64,000 nt of DNA from Neobacillus sp. CF12 (GCF_030348765.1 NZ_JAUCEU010000007.1:4933501-4997500); one strand, 5' to 3'. Positions 36,240-45,396 are shown, counted from the stretch's first letter. The notes: generated by a model from the letters alone, not told the origin. Program-made: numbers and translations.

Positions 36240-37007
36240 TTGAGTAAAATTGGCTTACAATTATTTTCTGTGTGGAAGGATGCCGAAAAAGATTTTTTAG
36301 GAACGATTCAAAAAGTGGCTGAGCTTGGATACGAGGCAATACAATTTGCGGGCTTTTATGATACTCCAGCTGACAAGCTGCAAAATGTATTAAAAGAAAA
36401 TGGAATCTCTGTTGCAGGGGCACATATAGGGATCGAGAAGCTTTTAGATGATGAATTAAAGAAGAGTATTGAATACAATATTGCAATTGATAATAACTTA
36501 CTTATTTGTCCTGCGCTTCCAAAGGAAATGAGACAAACAGCTGATGATTATAAGAAATCAGCAGAGACACTGAATCAAATTGGCGAAACATGTAAAAAGG
36601 CAGGTTTTACTTTTGCCTATCATAACCATGCATTTGAATTTGAACAGTTTGGAAGTGAAACGGGATTTGATCTGCTATTGGGTCACACAAACCCAAATTT
36701 AGTAAAAATGGAATTAGATTGTTATTGGGCTAGCTTCGCGGAGCATGACCCTTTAGAAATCATTCAAAAATATAAAAATCGTGTCGTGTCCCTGCATATA
36801 AAAGATATGAAAATTGTTAATGGTAAAAAAACTGGGATTGAAGTAGGGAAAGGTCAACTTGATATTGCCTCGCTTGTTAGGATGGGGAATAAAGTTGGCG
36901 TTGAGTGGTTCACGGTTGAGCAGGAGGAATTTGAACGGGATCCTTATGAAAGTCTTTCCATTAATGTAGATACGCTTAAACAATTAATGTTGGAGACAAA
37001 AATTTGA
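36240..37007 (+). CDS. Sugar phosphate isomerase/epimerase-family TIM barrel
   Basis: A 255-residue xylose-isomerase-like TIM barrel. Metal-site motifs are YHNHAFEF, ELDCYWASF, SLHIKDMK and VEQEEFERDP. It starts at TTG 36240 with GGGGGAA about 8 bases before it. Length and motifs match small sugar isomerase/epimerase-family members found beside Gfo/Idh/MocA genes. It could isomerise the keto-sugar made by the preceding oxidoreductases, or catalyse elimination from a 3-keto-glycoside. The gene overlaps the GH2 start by one base, so they are translationally coupled. Confidence 0.87.
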   Translation: MSKIGLQLFSVWKDAEKDFLGTIQKVAELGYEAIQFAGFYDTPADKLQNVLKENGISVAGAHIGIEKLLDDELKKSIEYNIAIDNNLLICPALPKEMRQTADDYKKSAETLNQIGETCKKAGFTFAYHNHAFEFEQFGSETGFDLLLGHTNPNLVKMELDCYWASFAEHDPLEIIQKYKNRVVSLHIKDMKIVNGKKTGIEVGKGQLDIASLVRMGNKVGVEWFTVEQEEFERDPYESLSINVDTLKQLMLETKI

Positions 37008-38782
37008 TGACTAATATTATTCCTAGACCGGAATATCCAAGACCTAATTTCAATCGAAATGAGTGGTTAAATCTTAACGGCCAATGGAACTTTGAATTCG
37101 ATGATCACAATATTGGTTTAAGAGAAGAGTGGTATGTAAATCATGATTATCAACAAGAAATTATTGTTCCGTATGCTTTTCAATCGAAACTAAGCGGTAT
37201 TCATACAAATGAGTTCCATGATGTTGTTTGGTATGAAAGAACATTTATGATTCCGGAAAAGTGGCAGGGGAAACAAATACATCTTCACTTTGGTGCCGTT
37301 GATTATCGTGCATCTGTCTGGGTCAATGGAAAGGTTGTCGCTTCTCATGAAGGAGGACATACTTCTTTTTTTACTGATATAACAGATACTTTAATGGACG
37401 GATTAAATAAAGTTGTCGTAAGGGTAGAAGATATATCAACTGAATTGGAGCAACCGCGTGGAAAACAATACTGGGAGAAGGAATCTAAAGGGATTTTTTA
37501 TACCCGAACAACCGGCATTTGGCAAACGGTTTGGTTAGAGCCAGTAAATCACTCTTACATTGAGAGAGTAAAACTAACACCCAATATCGATACAGGTGAA
37601 GTAACGGTTGAATATCTTATTCAGAACCGATCAGAAAAACAAGAGCTAGAAATAGAAATCTATTCTCAAGATTTAGTTGTTGCAAAAGAGTCTCGTAAAG
37701 TAAATCTTGATCAACGCAAGAATAAACAAGTGGTTTTGTTGAAGGATTTCGAGAGCGGTAACGGTAAACTTTGGAGCCCGGAACAGCCATTTCTTTATAC
37801 GATTAAACTCTGTTTAAAAGTAGACAATGAGATTGTTGATAAAGTTGAAAGCTATTTTGGGATGAGAAAAATTTCAATTAATAACGGAAAAATTGAATTA
37901 AACAATAAGCCTTATTATATGAAACTGGTTCTAGATCAAGGATATTATCCTGATAGTCTACTAACCGCCCCAACGGATGAAGCTATAAAGAGAGATATCG
38001 AATTAACAAAAGAAATGGGCTTTAACGGAGTGAGGAAACACCAAAAGGTCGAGGAGCCTCGTTTTCTTTATTGGGCAGATCACTTAGGAATTCTTGTCTG
38101 GGGTGAAATGGCTAACTGCCATACGTTTACCGATAAAGCCATAAAACGGATTTCGTCTGAATGGCAGGATGCAATAGAACGCGATTATAATCACCCTTCT
38201 ATTGTTGCTTGGGTACCTATTAATGAAAGCTGGGGTGTTCCTCTATTAAAAAGGGATCCACGTCAAGCGAATCATTTAGTAAGTATGTACTATTTAACAA
38301 AATCATTGGACCAGTCTCGTCTAGTTATTTCAAATGACGGGTGGGAACACACCGTTTCAGATGTCTTAACTATTCATGACTATGAAGGTGAGAAGGAAGT
38401 TTTAAAAGAAAGATATTCCAGGCTAGAAAATACATTACAGTTTACACCTGCAGACCGCTTTTTATTTGTCCCTAGCTTTCATTATAAGGGTGAGCCCATT
38501 ATGGTTTCGGAGTTTGGCGGTATTGCCTATCAGAAAAGTGAATGGCAAGGATGGGGCTATACATCTGCCTCAAATGATCAAGATTTTATCGAGCGATATT
38601 ATCTTGTTGTTTCTAGTTTGCTGGAATCACCGCTCGTTCAAGGATTCTGTTATACCCAAATTACAGATGTCGAACAGGAAATTAATGGACTTTTAACCTA
38701 TGACAGAAAGCCAAAGGTTGACCTTAGCATAATTCGTGAAATCAATGAAGGTAAAAAGTTTACGTTTACTGTGAAAGACTAA
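37007..38782 (+). CDS. GH2 beta-glycosidase (short beta-glucuronidase/beta-galactosidase type)
   Basis: A 591-residue family 2 glycoside hydrolase with the three core domains: sugar-binding jelly roll (about 10-180), immunoglobulin-like (about 185-280) and TIM barrel (about 285-585). The acid/base Glu407 is in INESWG and the nucleophile Glu502 in VSEFGG. It lacks the extra domains of LacZ and is about the size of beta-glucuronidases. There is no signal peptide. TTG 37004 directly before ATG 37007 is an alternative start. It is the last gene of the long + strand locus, before a strong terminator. Confidence 0.9.
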   Translation: MTNIIPRPEYPRPNFNRNEWLNLNGQWNFEFDDHNIGLREEWYVNHDYQQEIIVPYAFQSKLSGIHTNEFHDVVWYERTFMIPEKWQGKQIHLHFGAVDYRASVWVNGKVVASHEGGHTSFFTDITDTLMDGLNKVVVRVEDISTELEQPRGKQYWEKESKGIFYTRTTGIWQTVWLEPVNHSYIERVKLTPNIDTGEVTVEYLIQNRSEKQELEIEIYSQDLVVAKESRKVNLDQRKNKQVVLLKDFESGNGKLWSPEQPFLYTIKLCLKVDNEIVDKVESYFGMRKISINNGKIELNNKPYYMKLVLDQGYYPDSLLTAPTDEAIKRDIELTKEMGFNGVRKHQKVEEPRFLYWADHLGILVWGEMANCHTFTDKAIKRISSEWQDAIERDYNHPSIVAWVPINESWGVPLLKRDPRQANHLVSMYYLTKSLDQSRLVISNDGWEHTVSDVLTIHDYEGEKEVLKERYSRLENTLQFTPADRFLFVPSFHYKGEPIMVSEFGGIAYQKSEWQGWGYTSASNDQDFIERYYLVVSSLLESPLVQGFCYTQITDVEQEINGLLTYDRKPKVDLSIIREINEGKKFTFTVKD

Positions 38783-38874
38783 CCCTGAATCCAGGAGTGT
38801 TTAAGTTATATTTTACAGTTTTTAAAGATACAAAAGGGGAGCTTTCAACAATCATTAATTAAATCGAACAAAAA

Positions 38875-38909
38875 GGCGTGAAACCGTTTAGTTTGGTTTC
38901 CGCCTTTTT
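38875..38909 (+). terminator. Bidirectional rho-independent terminator
   Basis: GGCGTGAAACC (38875-38885) pairs with GGTTTCCGCC (38895-38904) with one bulge, followed by TTTTT and preceded by AAAAA. It lies between the convergent GH2 and TIM-barrel genes and can serve both. Confidence 0.85.
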
Positions 38910-38952
38910 ATGGAGATTATCTAATTGAGTTTACTTATTATGTGCTAATATC

Positions 38953-39756
38953 TCATGACGATAATGCTAGAATATGCCTTAAATAGTCGAGTGAACGCTC
39001 CACATCCTCTGTCATAGTTCGAACAGGCTGGGTGCTTTGTGGATGCCATAGTTCGAGTGCCAGCCAGCCGTTATACTTTGCAGCTGCTGCGGAATTGAGC
39101 AAGGAGACGAAATTAATATCTCCTTCAAGTAAGTCCTCAGTTGGTACATGCCCACGTTGATTACGTAAATGGAAGGCAAAGACTCGATCCGGATAGTCAG
39201 TTACCCACTCAATGGGATTGCAGCCAGCAACATGTGCCCAGCCAGTATCTATACATAGTCCAACAAGCGGATCTGCATATTGGATGACCGATCTTAAGTC
39301 ACCTCTGGCATTGTGATTGTCTGCCGCATGGTTATGCAGACAAACCTTTAAACCTAGGGAGGCAACAAGTTCGGATATACGAGATAGGTTTTCACCCTGC
39401 TGTTTGAAATGATCCTCCGACTTAGAAACTGGATTTTTCCAACTGATAGGGTCAGCATTTATTAGTAAATCGGTGCCGTCTGCTGCTGCCAAGCGTTCAG
39501 CAAATGGTAACACTGTTTGCACCACTCCAAGACCGTTGAATGGTATATGTAAAGGGAGACCGATATAAGAGGCCGATACGGCCAGCCCAAAGGAACGTGC
39601 CAATTTTAGTTTTTCAGTATCAGCATCAATCTCGACAGCGTCCAGACCTGCTTCTGCACAAGCGTGGAATAAATCTTCCCACTGAGGTTTTTTGCCATCC
39701 ATTTTCCAGCGTTCTGTCCAGCCGTACATATTTGAAGAAAATCCTTTTATGTTCAA
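38953..39756 (-). CDS. Sugar phosphate isomerase/epimerase-family TIM barrel (minus strand)
   Basis: A 267-residue xylose-isomerase-like TIM barrel with motifs CLHNHAADN, CIDTGWAHVAG, FHLRNQRGHV and LALELWHPQ, that is, the metal ligands Glu/His/Asp expected for the family. The start is TTG at 39756: it overlaps the TGA of the upstream gene (TTGA) and is preceded by AAAGGAG 7 bases before. An open frame extends into the upstream gene but is unlikely to be used. It is paired with the Gfo/Idh/MocA gene in a two-gene operon, the third such pairing in the window. Confidence 0.85.
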   Translation of the reverse strand: MNIKGFSSNMYGWTERWKMDGKKPQWEDLFHACAEAGLDAVEIDADTEKLKLARSFGLAVSASYIGLPLHIPFNGLGVVQTVLPFAERLAAADGTDLLINADPISWKNPVSKSEDHFKQQGENLSRISELVASLGLKVCLHNHAADNHNARGDLRSVIQYADPLVGLCIDTGWAHVAGCNPIEWVTDYPDRVFAFHLRNQRGHVPTEDLLEGDINFVSLLNSAAAAKYNGWLALELWHPQSTQPVRTMTEDVERSLDYLRHILALSS

Positions 39757-40841
39757 AGTGTTACTCCTTTCTGCACCATTTCTATCAGTTGTTTTTGTCC
39801 GGTTTCTGCAGTTGTATATATGGATGTTAGGCAACGAAAATTATTCAGTGCTTGTTGATTAACGTTAGCATGTGATTCAAGGCCTTTCACTTTTCGATAA
39901 AAGTGATGGAGTGGATTGTCGAAAATCGTGTACTCACTTCTCGGTCCTGTTTCTATCTGTTCCTCTATAATTTGACCGTGCTTATCGTAACGAAGGAAGA
40001 CAGGCTGCCTAGAATCAAATGGTGTCCACCTAAGTGAACCAAGTGTACCCTCGATTTCTGCCCTTACATAACTTTCTCCGTGTGCACATGAAGCACGCTC
40101 GTAATGGACATGAATTGGATGGTTACCACTGCTGAAAGTCATGAAGGCGCCGACATGTGTTTCAACATCGAAGGGTGTATCCAAGGGATCAATTTCAGTT
40201 TGGGGCTTTGCCGTCCATGCAGTATGGATTTCAATGGAGTTTGGATTGAGTATGTCATTCAATGTGGCAAAGTCATAAGGTCCCCAATCCATTAATACAC
40301 CTCCACCGCTTAGTTTTGAATCTAAAAACCAGCGGCTTGCAGGCTGATATTCGATTCCTGAACGGCTTCGTTCCCATTTGTTTACAAACGTAACATGATA
40401 GATTTCACCTAGTGATCCGGACTTGATTACTTTCTTTAATGCCTCCATGTGAGGCATGCCTATAAAACGTACACTGCAGCATCCCAATAATCGGTTATGC
40501 TTTTCTGCAAGCTGGACCATTTCTTGAGCTTGAGAACCATTCATCGCAAGTGGTTTTTCACAAAGGACATGGCGGCCAGACTCAATTGAAAGTCTCGTAG
40601 GATCAAAATGTGCCATCGGCGGCGTACTGATAATTACTATATCATCGTTCTGTGCTGTCTCGGAGTTCAGCATTTCTTCCACATTTGTAAAGCCAATTGT
40701 CTCAGGAAATTGGCTGCAAAATGCTTCTAGTGCAGCAGGATTTGTATCAGCAGCTCGCAATTCAATCGGTTCTGAAAGTTTTTTTGCCGCTTCCGCGTGT
40801 GTCCGACCAATTACGCCGGCGCCAATTATATAAAGTCTCAA
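39753..40841 (-). CDS. Gfo/Idh/MocA-family oxidoreductase (minus strand)
   Basis: A 362-residue oxidoreductase with IIGAGVIGRTHA (NAD(P) loop), CEKPLAMNG (catalytic Lys) and a GGGVLMDWGPYD motif in the C-terminal domain. The most likely start is TTG 40841, with GAGGTG 6 bases before it. A GTG at 40850 overlaps that ribosome binding site and would add three residues. It is the first gene of the minus-strand pair and is divergent from an AraC-type regulator gene, whose product is the natural candidate to control it. Confidence 0.88.
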   Translation of the reverse strand: MRLYIIGAGVIGRTHAEAAKKLSEPIELRAADTNPAALEAFCSQFPETIGFTNVEEMLNSETAQNDDIVIISTPPMAHFDPTRLSIESGRHVLCEKPLAMNGSQAQEMVQLAEKHNRLLGCCSVRFIGMPHMEALKKVIKSGSLGEIYHVTFVNKWERSRSGIEYQPASRWFLDSKLSGGGVLMDWGPYDFATLNDILNPNSIEIHTAWTAKPQTEIDPLDTPFDVETHVGAFMTFSSGNHPIHVHYERASCAHGESYVRAEIEGTLGSLRWTPFDSRQPVFLRYDKHGQIIEEQIETGPRSEYTIFDNPLHHFYRKVKGLESHANVNQQALNNFRCLTSIYTTAETGQKQLIEMVQKGVTL

Positions 40842-40966
40842 ATTATTCACCTCAGTTAAATATTTATGGTTTTACTCTACCATATCGAAAAAATTAAGTT
40901 CTCCTCCAATTAAGCTGATAACTTATCATTTTGTTCAAAGAAAAGATTGTTTAGGAGTTGTGAAAA

Positions 40967-41794
40967 ATGTATGTAGAACACTTACGTTTACAGAGATCGT
41001 TTGCGTTTTGCCGTGTATGGGGGTCACATGAGGAGCATGATTTGCATGTCCATGATAGTTTAGAAATAGGGGTAGTTCTTAATAATGAGCTAGAATATAG
41101 GTTCAACGAACACACCTACCTCGGGAAGCCGGGGGATGTGTTTTTATGTCGTCCATTCGAGCCGCACTGGAGTTTTGCTCAGTCTGAACAACCGTTCGAA
41201 TGCATTCTCATCCTGTTCACACCGTCTGCTGTACGGAATATCCCTAATGGAATTCAGCTTCTGAAGCCTTTCTATACTGCACAAGGAATTCAGCCCATTA
41301 TCCCGTCTAACACCATTTTCGCAAGAGCAATAAGGCAGGCTGCTGTATCTGCGATGGAAGATCAAGAAAAGGAAGAAGATCTTTGGGTGACCCGTCAATA
41401 TATGCATTTAATCAATATTTTACTACATGTAAATCAGTTTGCTAAAGAATCTCAGTCTGCTGATAATTTGGAATTACCATCTTCTGAAATTGTCGAAATT
41501 GTGGGGTACATGCTTGAAAATTATCAGAAGCCAATAAATATTGAAACATTATACTGGCAGGCAGAAATGGGGAGAACAATGTTTTTTAATGAGTTCCGCA
41601 GGTTGACTGGACTTAGTCCAAATGAATTTCTTAACTTCCTGCGCCTACAAAGCGCAATGGACCTCCTTCGTTCAACGAACAAGAGTATCATTGACCTTGC
41701 CTATGCAAGCGGATTTCAGTCCTTAAGTACCTTCAACAAACAATTTAAAAGGTTTACGGGGCGATCCCCTCGCGAGTACCGACAGATGGTGTAG
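40967..41794 (+). CDS. AraC-family transcriptional regulator
   Basis: A 275-residue regulator with an N-terminal cupin-like sensor domain (HDLHVHDSLEIGVVL, about residues 20-100) and a C-terminal double HTH (about 165-270) with SGFQSLSTFNKQFKRFTGRSPREYR, the AraC/XylS signature (key residues G-QS-S-F---F----G-SP-EYR). The start follows AGGAGTTG. It is divergent from the Gfo/Idh and TIM-barrel pair with a shared region of 125 bases, so it most likely activates that pair in response to a sugar. Confidence 0.92.
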   Translation: MYVEHLRLQRSFAFCRVWGSHEEHDLHVHDSLEIGVVLNNELEYRFNEHTYLGKPGDVFLCRPFEPHWSFAQSEQPFECILILFTPSAVRNIPNGIQLLKPFYTAQGIQPIIPSNTIFARAIRQAAVSAMEDQEKEEDLWVTRQYMHLINILLHVNQFAKESQSADNLELPSSEIVEIVGYMLENYQKPINIETLYWQAEMGRTMFFNEFRRLTGLSPNEFLNFLRLQSAMDLLRSTNKSIIDLAYASGFQSLSTFNKQFKRFTGRSPREYRQMV

Positions 41795-41947
41795 CTATGT
41801 TTGACAACGGTACCCTTGTATCAAGTACAGTTACAATGAATGAAGCATTGGCAAAAACAGTTCTGTTGGGAAATCCTTTCGAGGATAATGGATCCTCTGC
41901 CTTTGCCTATTGCAAATAAAATTATTTCTCTATCAAAATACAACTAG

Positions 41948-41973
41948 GGCTCAGTCTGACTGGAAACTGAGCC
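41948..41973 (+). terminator. Hairpin between convergent AraC and PhyH genes
   Basis: GGCTCAGT (41948-41955) and ACTGAGCC (41966-41973) are perfect arms with a 10-base loop. No strong T run follows on either strand, so it is a weak or bidirectional terminator at best. Confidence 0.45.
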
Positions 41974-42045
41974 TGATAATACACTTTTATTTATTCATTA
42001 TTTATTAACATTTTTGTATTCAAATGTTCCTATAATATTTGGAAA

Positions 42046-42819
42046 TTAACCAATCGTATACTTCGGTGTCACCTTATCAAAATGAGGATTTTCACCACTG
42101 ACCATTAACCCCATTCCCCAATCAAAATGTGTATCCTCTACAGGGAAATCCGATGCATTACGATATTGAAATAAAACATTTCTGCGATTTCGTTCACTCT
42201 TGTTTACATCAGAACCATGAATCGTTAAATAATTGAAAAATAATACATCTCCAGGTTCAGCTAGACAAGGAGTTCCACTAGAAATAGGATATTCCTTGTG
42301 ATTCAAATAGTGTCTCCCTACATGTGAAAGGACTCCTTGTTTGTGTGACTGAGGGATGACACGCAGACAGCCGTTTTCTTCATTGCTTTCGTCTAAGTGG
42401 ACACTTGCTGCCAACATGCTGTGTTTTTCATGAGGAAAGTAAGGGTAATCTTGATGCATCGGGAAAGCAGCACCTTTTTCAGGTGGCTTGACTAGCATTT
42501 TTGAATGATGAAGTTGTACATTTGGCCCTATTAATTTTTTCAATATAGATACCATATTTGCATGAGCTAGCGCATTTAAGAAGACAGAGTCATGATAATG
42601 AACGTTATGAAATCCCTTCAAAACGAGTCTTCTTAGTTGTTCCTTTGGCAAATAATCACCGTCCCATGCGGCATTCTCATCCCTTTTTGCTTCAGCAGCT
42701 CGTCGAATGATATTGTCTATACTTTCTCGCATCGCTTCGACTTCTTGCAAATTAAACACGCCTTTAACTAATAAATACCCTTCTTCATTGTAAAATTCCA
42801 CATCATCTTTTTGGATCAT
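42046..42819 (-). CDS. Phytanoyl-CoA dioxygenase (PhyH)-family protein
   Basis: A 257-residue Fe(II)/2-oxoglutarate-dependent dioxygenase-like protein. The metal triad is visible as His122-x-Asp124 (MHQDYPYFP) and His201 (TIHGSD), with Arg and Asn residues following (NRRNVLFQY) that would bind 2-oxoglutarate. Substrates of bacterial PhyH proteins vary widely and cannot be deduced. The gene is 29 bases downstream of the GH4 gene on the same strand, so a hydroxylation of the aglycone or of the freed sugar derivative is suggested by context only. Confidence 0.87.
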   Translation of the reverse strand: MIQKDDVEFYNEEGYLLVKGVFNLQEVEAMRESIDNIIRRAAEAKRDENAAWDGDYLPKEQLRRLVLKGFHNVHYHDSVFLNALAHANMVSILKKLIGPNVQLHHSKMLVKPPEKGAAFPMHQDYPYFPHEKHSMLAASVHLDESNEENGCLRVIPQSHKQGVLSHVGRHYLNHKEYPISSGTPCLAEPGDVLFFNYLTIHGSDVNKSERNRRNVLFQYRNASDFPVEDTHFDWGMGLMVSGENPHFDKVTPKYTIG

Positions 42820-42848
42820 TTTTTCCTACCTCCCTAATTCTTAATAGA

Positions 42849-44378
42849 TTAATCATTAAATCCTGCAAAATGACGCCCACCTGCAGAAGGACGTTCCTTC
42901 GCTTTGTCAGATTCACCAGCATTCTTATTTGCAATTTCACGGTTTTTAGCCATTTCTTCTACAGTTTTGACTTTGAGACGAGCAGCACCTATATTGTTCT
43001 TAGCTTGAATCAATTTTCCGGATGCGATTCTCTTTTTTGCTTGTTCGATTGCATTCCGATACTGTGGTAACCATTGTTCCTGTGCCACTAGCATCTCATC
43101 TACAAGCTGATCAATTTCTTTCAGATTACACACTGCTCCTACTAATGGATCCATCATCATCGCTTGACGTAAGAGATTATCGTCTCCATGAACTGCAGCT
43201 TCCACTGAAAGGTGTTGAACTGTGATACTAGCATTACAAACTGCCGCACAGCCTAGTGGCAACTCTCCTACAAGCGGAATACTAATACCATTTCGATCAA
43301 CATATCCAGGTGCCTCGATAATGGTGTCATCTGGAAGATTCGAAATAATCCCATTGTTAACAACATTAAAGTGTCCTCGGTATACTCTTCCTGTTTCTAG
43401 GGCTTCTATTATATAGGATCCGTGTTCCTCACCACGATTTTCCTCTTTATATTTGCGAACAGGTTCTTTTATCCAGTTTGGAAAATCAATCTCAAACCAA
43501 TTTCTACCTTCCCTACAAACTCTTAAATAACCACCAGTCTCACCATTTATCCAGCTTCCAAGATCAATCCAATCGTTAATTTCATCTGGACGCTTTCGAT
43601 ACCATGGGACATATTCACTCAAATGACCATTTGATTCAGTGCTGTAATAGCCAAAACGTCTAAGCATATCAATGCGTACCTTTTCCGTTTTACTAAACTC
43701 CGGGTGATTTTCAAATGCATGGAGAAGCTTGGCTGTCATATCTTCACCATTGTACTTTACTTGGATATACCAAGTTTGATGGTTGATACCAGCACAAATA
43801 ATATCAACTTCATGTTTCTCCAGACCAAGCACTTCAGCTATTTGTCGGTGTCCCCCTTGCACACCATGACAAAGTCCAATCGTCTTCACACCACCATATT
43901 TATTACAAGCCCATGTAATCATTGCCATCGGATTCGCATAATTGAGTAACAAACATTCACGGTCTGCGACTTCACGAATATCTTTACAGATATTAAGCAT
44001 TTCAGCTATTCCACGCTGTCCGTACATAATTCCACCAGCACAAAGTGTATCTCCTACACATTGGTCTATACCATATTTTAAGGGAATGTCGATATCATAT
44101 TGAAATGCCTCTAATCCACCCACTCGTACCACCGAAAATATATATTTTGCATTTTTAAATGCTTCTCTGCGATTGACTGTCGATTGAATTTTTATATTTA
44201 GGTTGTTTTCATCAATATCTCTTTGACATAGCTTTGTAACCATATCCAAGTTTTTTGGGTTAATATCAGTAAATGCTACCTCTATATTATGGAATTCTGA
44301 GACAGACAAAATATCCCTTAATAACCCTCTTGTAAATCCAATACTACCTGCTCCTATAAAAGCAATCTTAAATGTCAA
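42849..44378 (-). CDS. GH4 NAD- and metal-dependent glycosidase (CHGV type)
   Basis: A 509-residue GH4 enzyme. GH4 proteins cleave glycosides by an oxidation-elimination-addition route with NAD and Mn. The NAD loop is IGAGSIGFT (7-15). Asn149 (NYANP), Cys170 and His200 (GINHQTW) match substrate and metal ligands. The specificity motif is CHGV (170-173); in family knowledge CHGx goes with uronosidase-type members, while CHSV is alpha-galactosidase and CHEV alpha-glucosidase. The start is TTG 44378 with GGGGAG 7 bases upstream. The C-terminal tail (after about 480) is an extra charged extension. A cre box lies upstream. Confidence 0.88.
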   Translation of the reverse strand: MTFKIAFIGAGSIGFTRGLLRDILSVSEFHNIEVAFTDINPKNLDMVTKLCQRDIDENNLNIKIQSTVNRREAFKNAKYIFSVVRVGGLEAFQYDIDIPLKYGIDQCVGDTLCAGGIMYGQRGIAEMLNICKDIREVADRECLLLNYANPMAMITWACNKYGGVKTIGLCHGVQGGHRQIAEVLGLEKHEVDIICAGINHQTWYIQVKYNGEDMTAKLLHAFENHPEFSKTEKVRIDMLRRFGYYSTESNGHLSEYVPWYRKRPDEINDWIDLGSWINGETGGYLRVCREGRNWFEIDFPNWIKEPVRKYKEENRGEEHGSYIIEALETGRVYRGHFNVVNNGIISNLPDDTIIEAPGYVDRNGISIPLVGELPLGCAAVCNASITVQHLSVEAAVHGDDNLLRQAMMMDPLVGAVCNLKEIDQLVDEMLVAQEQWLPQYRNAIEQAKKRIASGKLIQAKNNIGAARLKVKTVEEMAKNREIANKNAGESDKAKERPSAGGRHFAGFND

Positions 44379-44439
44379 TGAGTCACTCCCCTTTGCAGAT
44401 ATTGGTAAACTACCATTTTTATCTTACCAAGCACCACAG

Positions 44440-44453
44440 AGAAAGCGTTATCA
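44440..44453 (-). promoter_or_regulatory. cre site upstream of the GH4 gene
   Basis: Read on the + strand, AGAAAGCGTTATCA matches the cre consensus TGWAANCGNTNWCA at 13 of 14 positions. It lies about 62 bases upstream of the GH4 start, between the AraC gene end and GH4. It suggests CcpA repression of the GH4 and PhyH genes. No clear promoter boxes were found around it. Confidence 0.55.
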
Positions 44454-44520
44454 ATATTGTAACCTCCTAAATACATCGATGTTTAAAATACTAACTTGTG
44501 TAATTTTTCTTAAATGGAAA

Positions 44521-45396
44521 TTATTTGTTTAGTGTATTTCGATAATCAATGGGAGTCTTACCGGTGTGCTTTTTAAAGAGCGTACTAAAATACTGACGGC
44601 TGTTTATACCCACGTATTCAGATATCTCAGTTATGGGTATTTCAGTGTGAGCAAGCAGCATTTTAGCTTTTTTGATACGCAAGGAAGTTAAGTATTCCAT
44701 CAGCGTATTTCCCATTTCTGCCTTAAATATACGATGTAGGTAAACAGGATGTAGATTAACAACATTTGCAATATCCTTCACCTGAATTTCACAGTCATAA
44801 TTCTGGTGAAGGAAAGATAGGATTTGTTTGATATATAAATTTACTTGATAAGAATTCTGATTTTCATATTCAATCGCTAATCTTCCAATTTTAATAAATA
44901 GTTGAGAAAATAGGAGATGAATCATCACCATATTCTCTAAACTTCGCTCGTCTAACTCAAGTACAAGACTTTTTAGTACATGGTAAATATCACTTGAATC
45001 TTTTAACACAATATAAGGATACGCTTTTGAAAGGAACTGAGACAGCATACCATTCGTTCTCACAATTTCTTTGAAAGATGGTGAAAATCCCTCATTCTCT
45101 TTGTTTGTAAAAAAAAACTCTAAATTTAACATTCTACAAGGATTCTCATTATCTACAACCAAACGATGCGCAATGTTTGAATCGAGTAAAATTAAATCTC
45201 CTTTTTTCATGGGTACTGTTTCGGTAGCGGTTTCGACAACACATTTTCCCTCAATCACATACATAATCTCGATTTCATTATGAGAATGATACGGCATTTC
45301 AAAACCCTTCCATTGTTTAAAATAATACGATATAACCTTTGGGTAATATTGATCATGCAGTAATTTACTATGATAAAGACTGTTTTCATCAAGCAT
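44521..45396 (-). CDS. AraC-family transcriptional regulator with cupin sensor
   Basis: A 291-residue AraC-type regulator. The N-terminal cupin region has PYHSHNEIEIMYVIEGKC (His/Glu sugar-pocket pattern, about residues 34-52), and the C-terminal domain (about 190-290) has two HTH motifs, ending YVGINSRQYFSTLFKKHTGKTPIDYR in pattern (key residues G-NS-QYF---FK---G-TP-DYR). It lies immediately upstream of GH4 and PhyH on the same strand, 142 bases before GH4, and is the likely local activator. Confidence 0.92.
   Translation of the reverse strand: MLDENSLYHSKLLHDQYYPKVISYYFKQWKGFEMPYHSHNEIEIMYVIEGKCVVETATETVPMKKGDLILLDSNIAHRLVVDNENPCRMLNLEFFFTNKENEGFSPSFKEIVRTNGMLSQFLSKAYPYIVLKDSSDIYHVLKSLVLELDERSLENMVMIHLLFSQLFIKIGRLAIEYENQNSYQVNLYIKQILSFLHQNYDCEIQVKDIANVVNLHPVYLHRIFKAEMGNTLMEYLTSLRIKKAKMLLAHTEIPITEISEYVGINSRQYFSTLFKKHTGKTPIDYRNTLNK

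Noticed and set aside
38876..38893. cre-like TGAAACCGTTTAGT downstream of the GH2 gene
   Set aside because: It matches only 12/14 and is part of the loop and arm of a strong terminator between convergent genes, so it is not a plausible operator.
41797..41919. A 40-codon open frame (begins MFDNGTLV, ends AYCK) just after the AraC gene
   Set aside because: It looks protein-like but has no convincing ribosome binding site and no recognised family; it may be a gene remnant, but the evidence is too thin to call.
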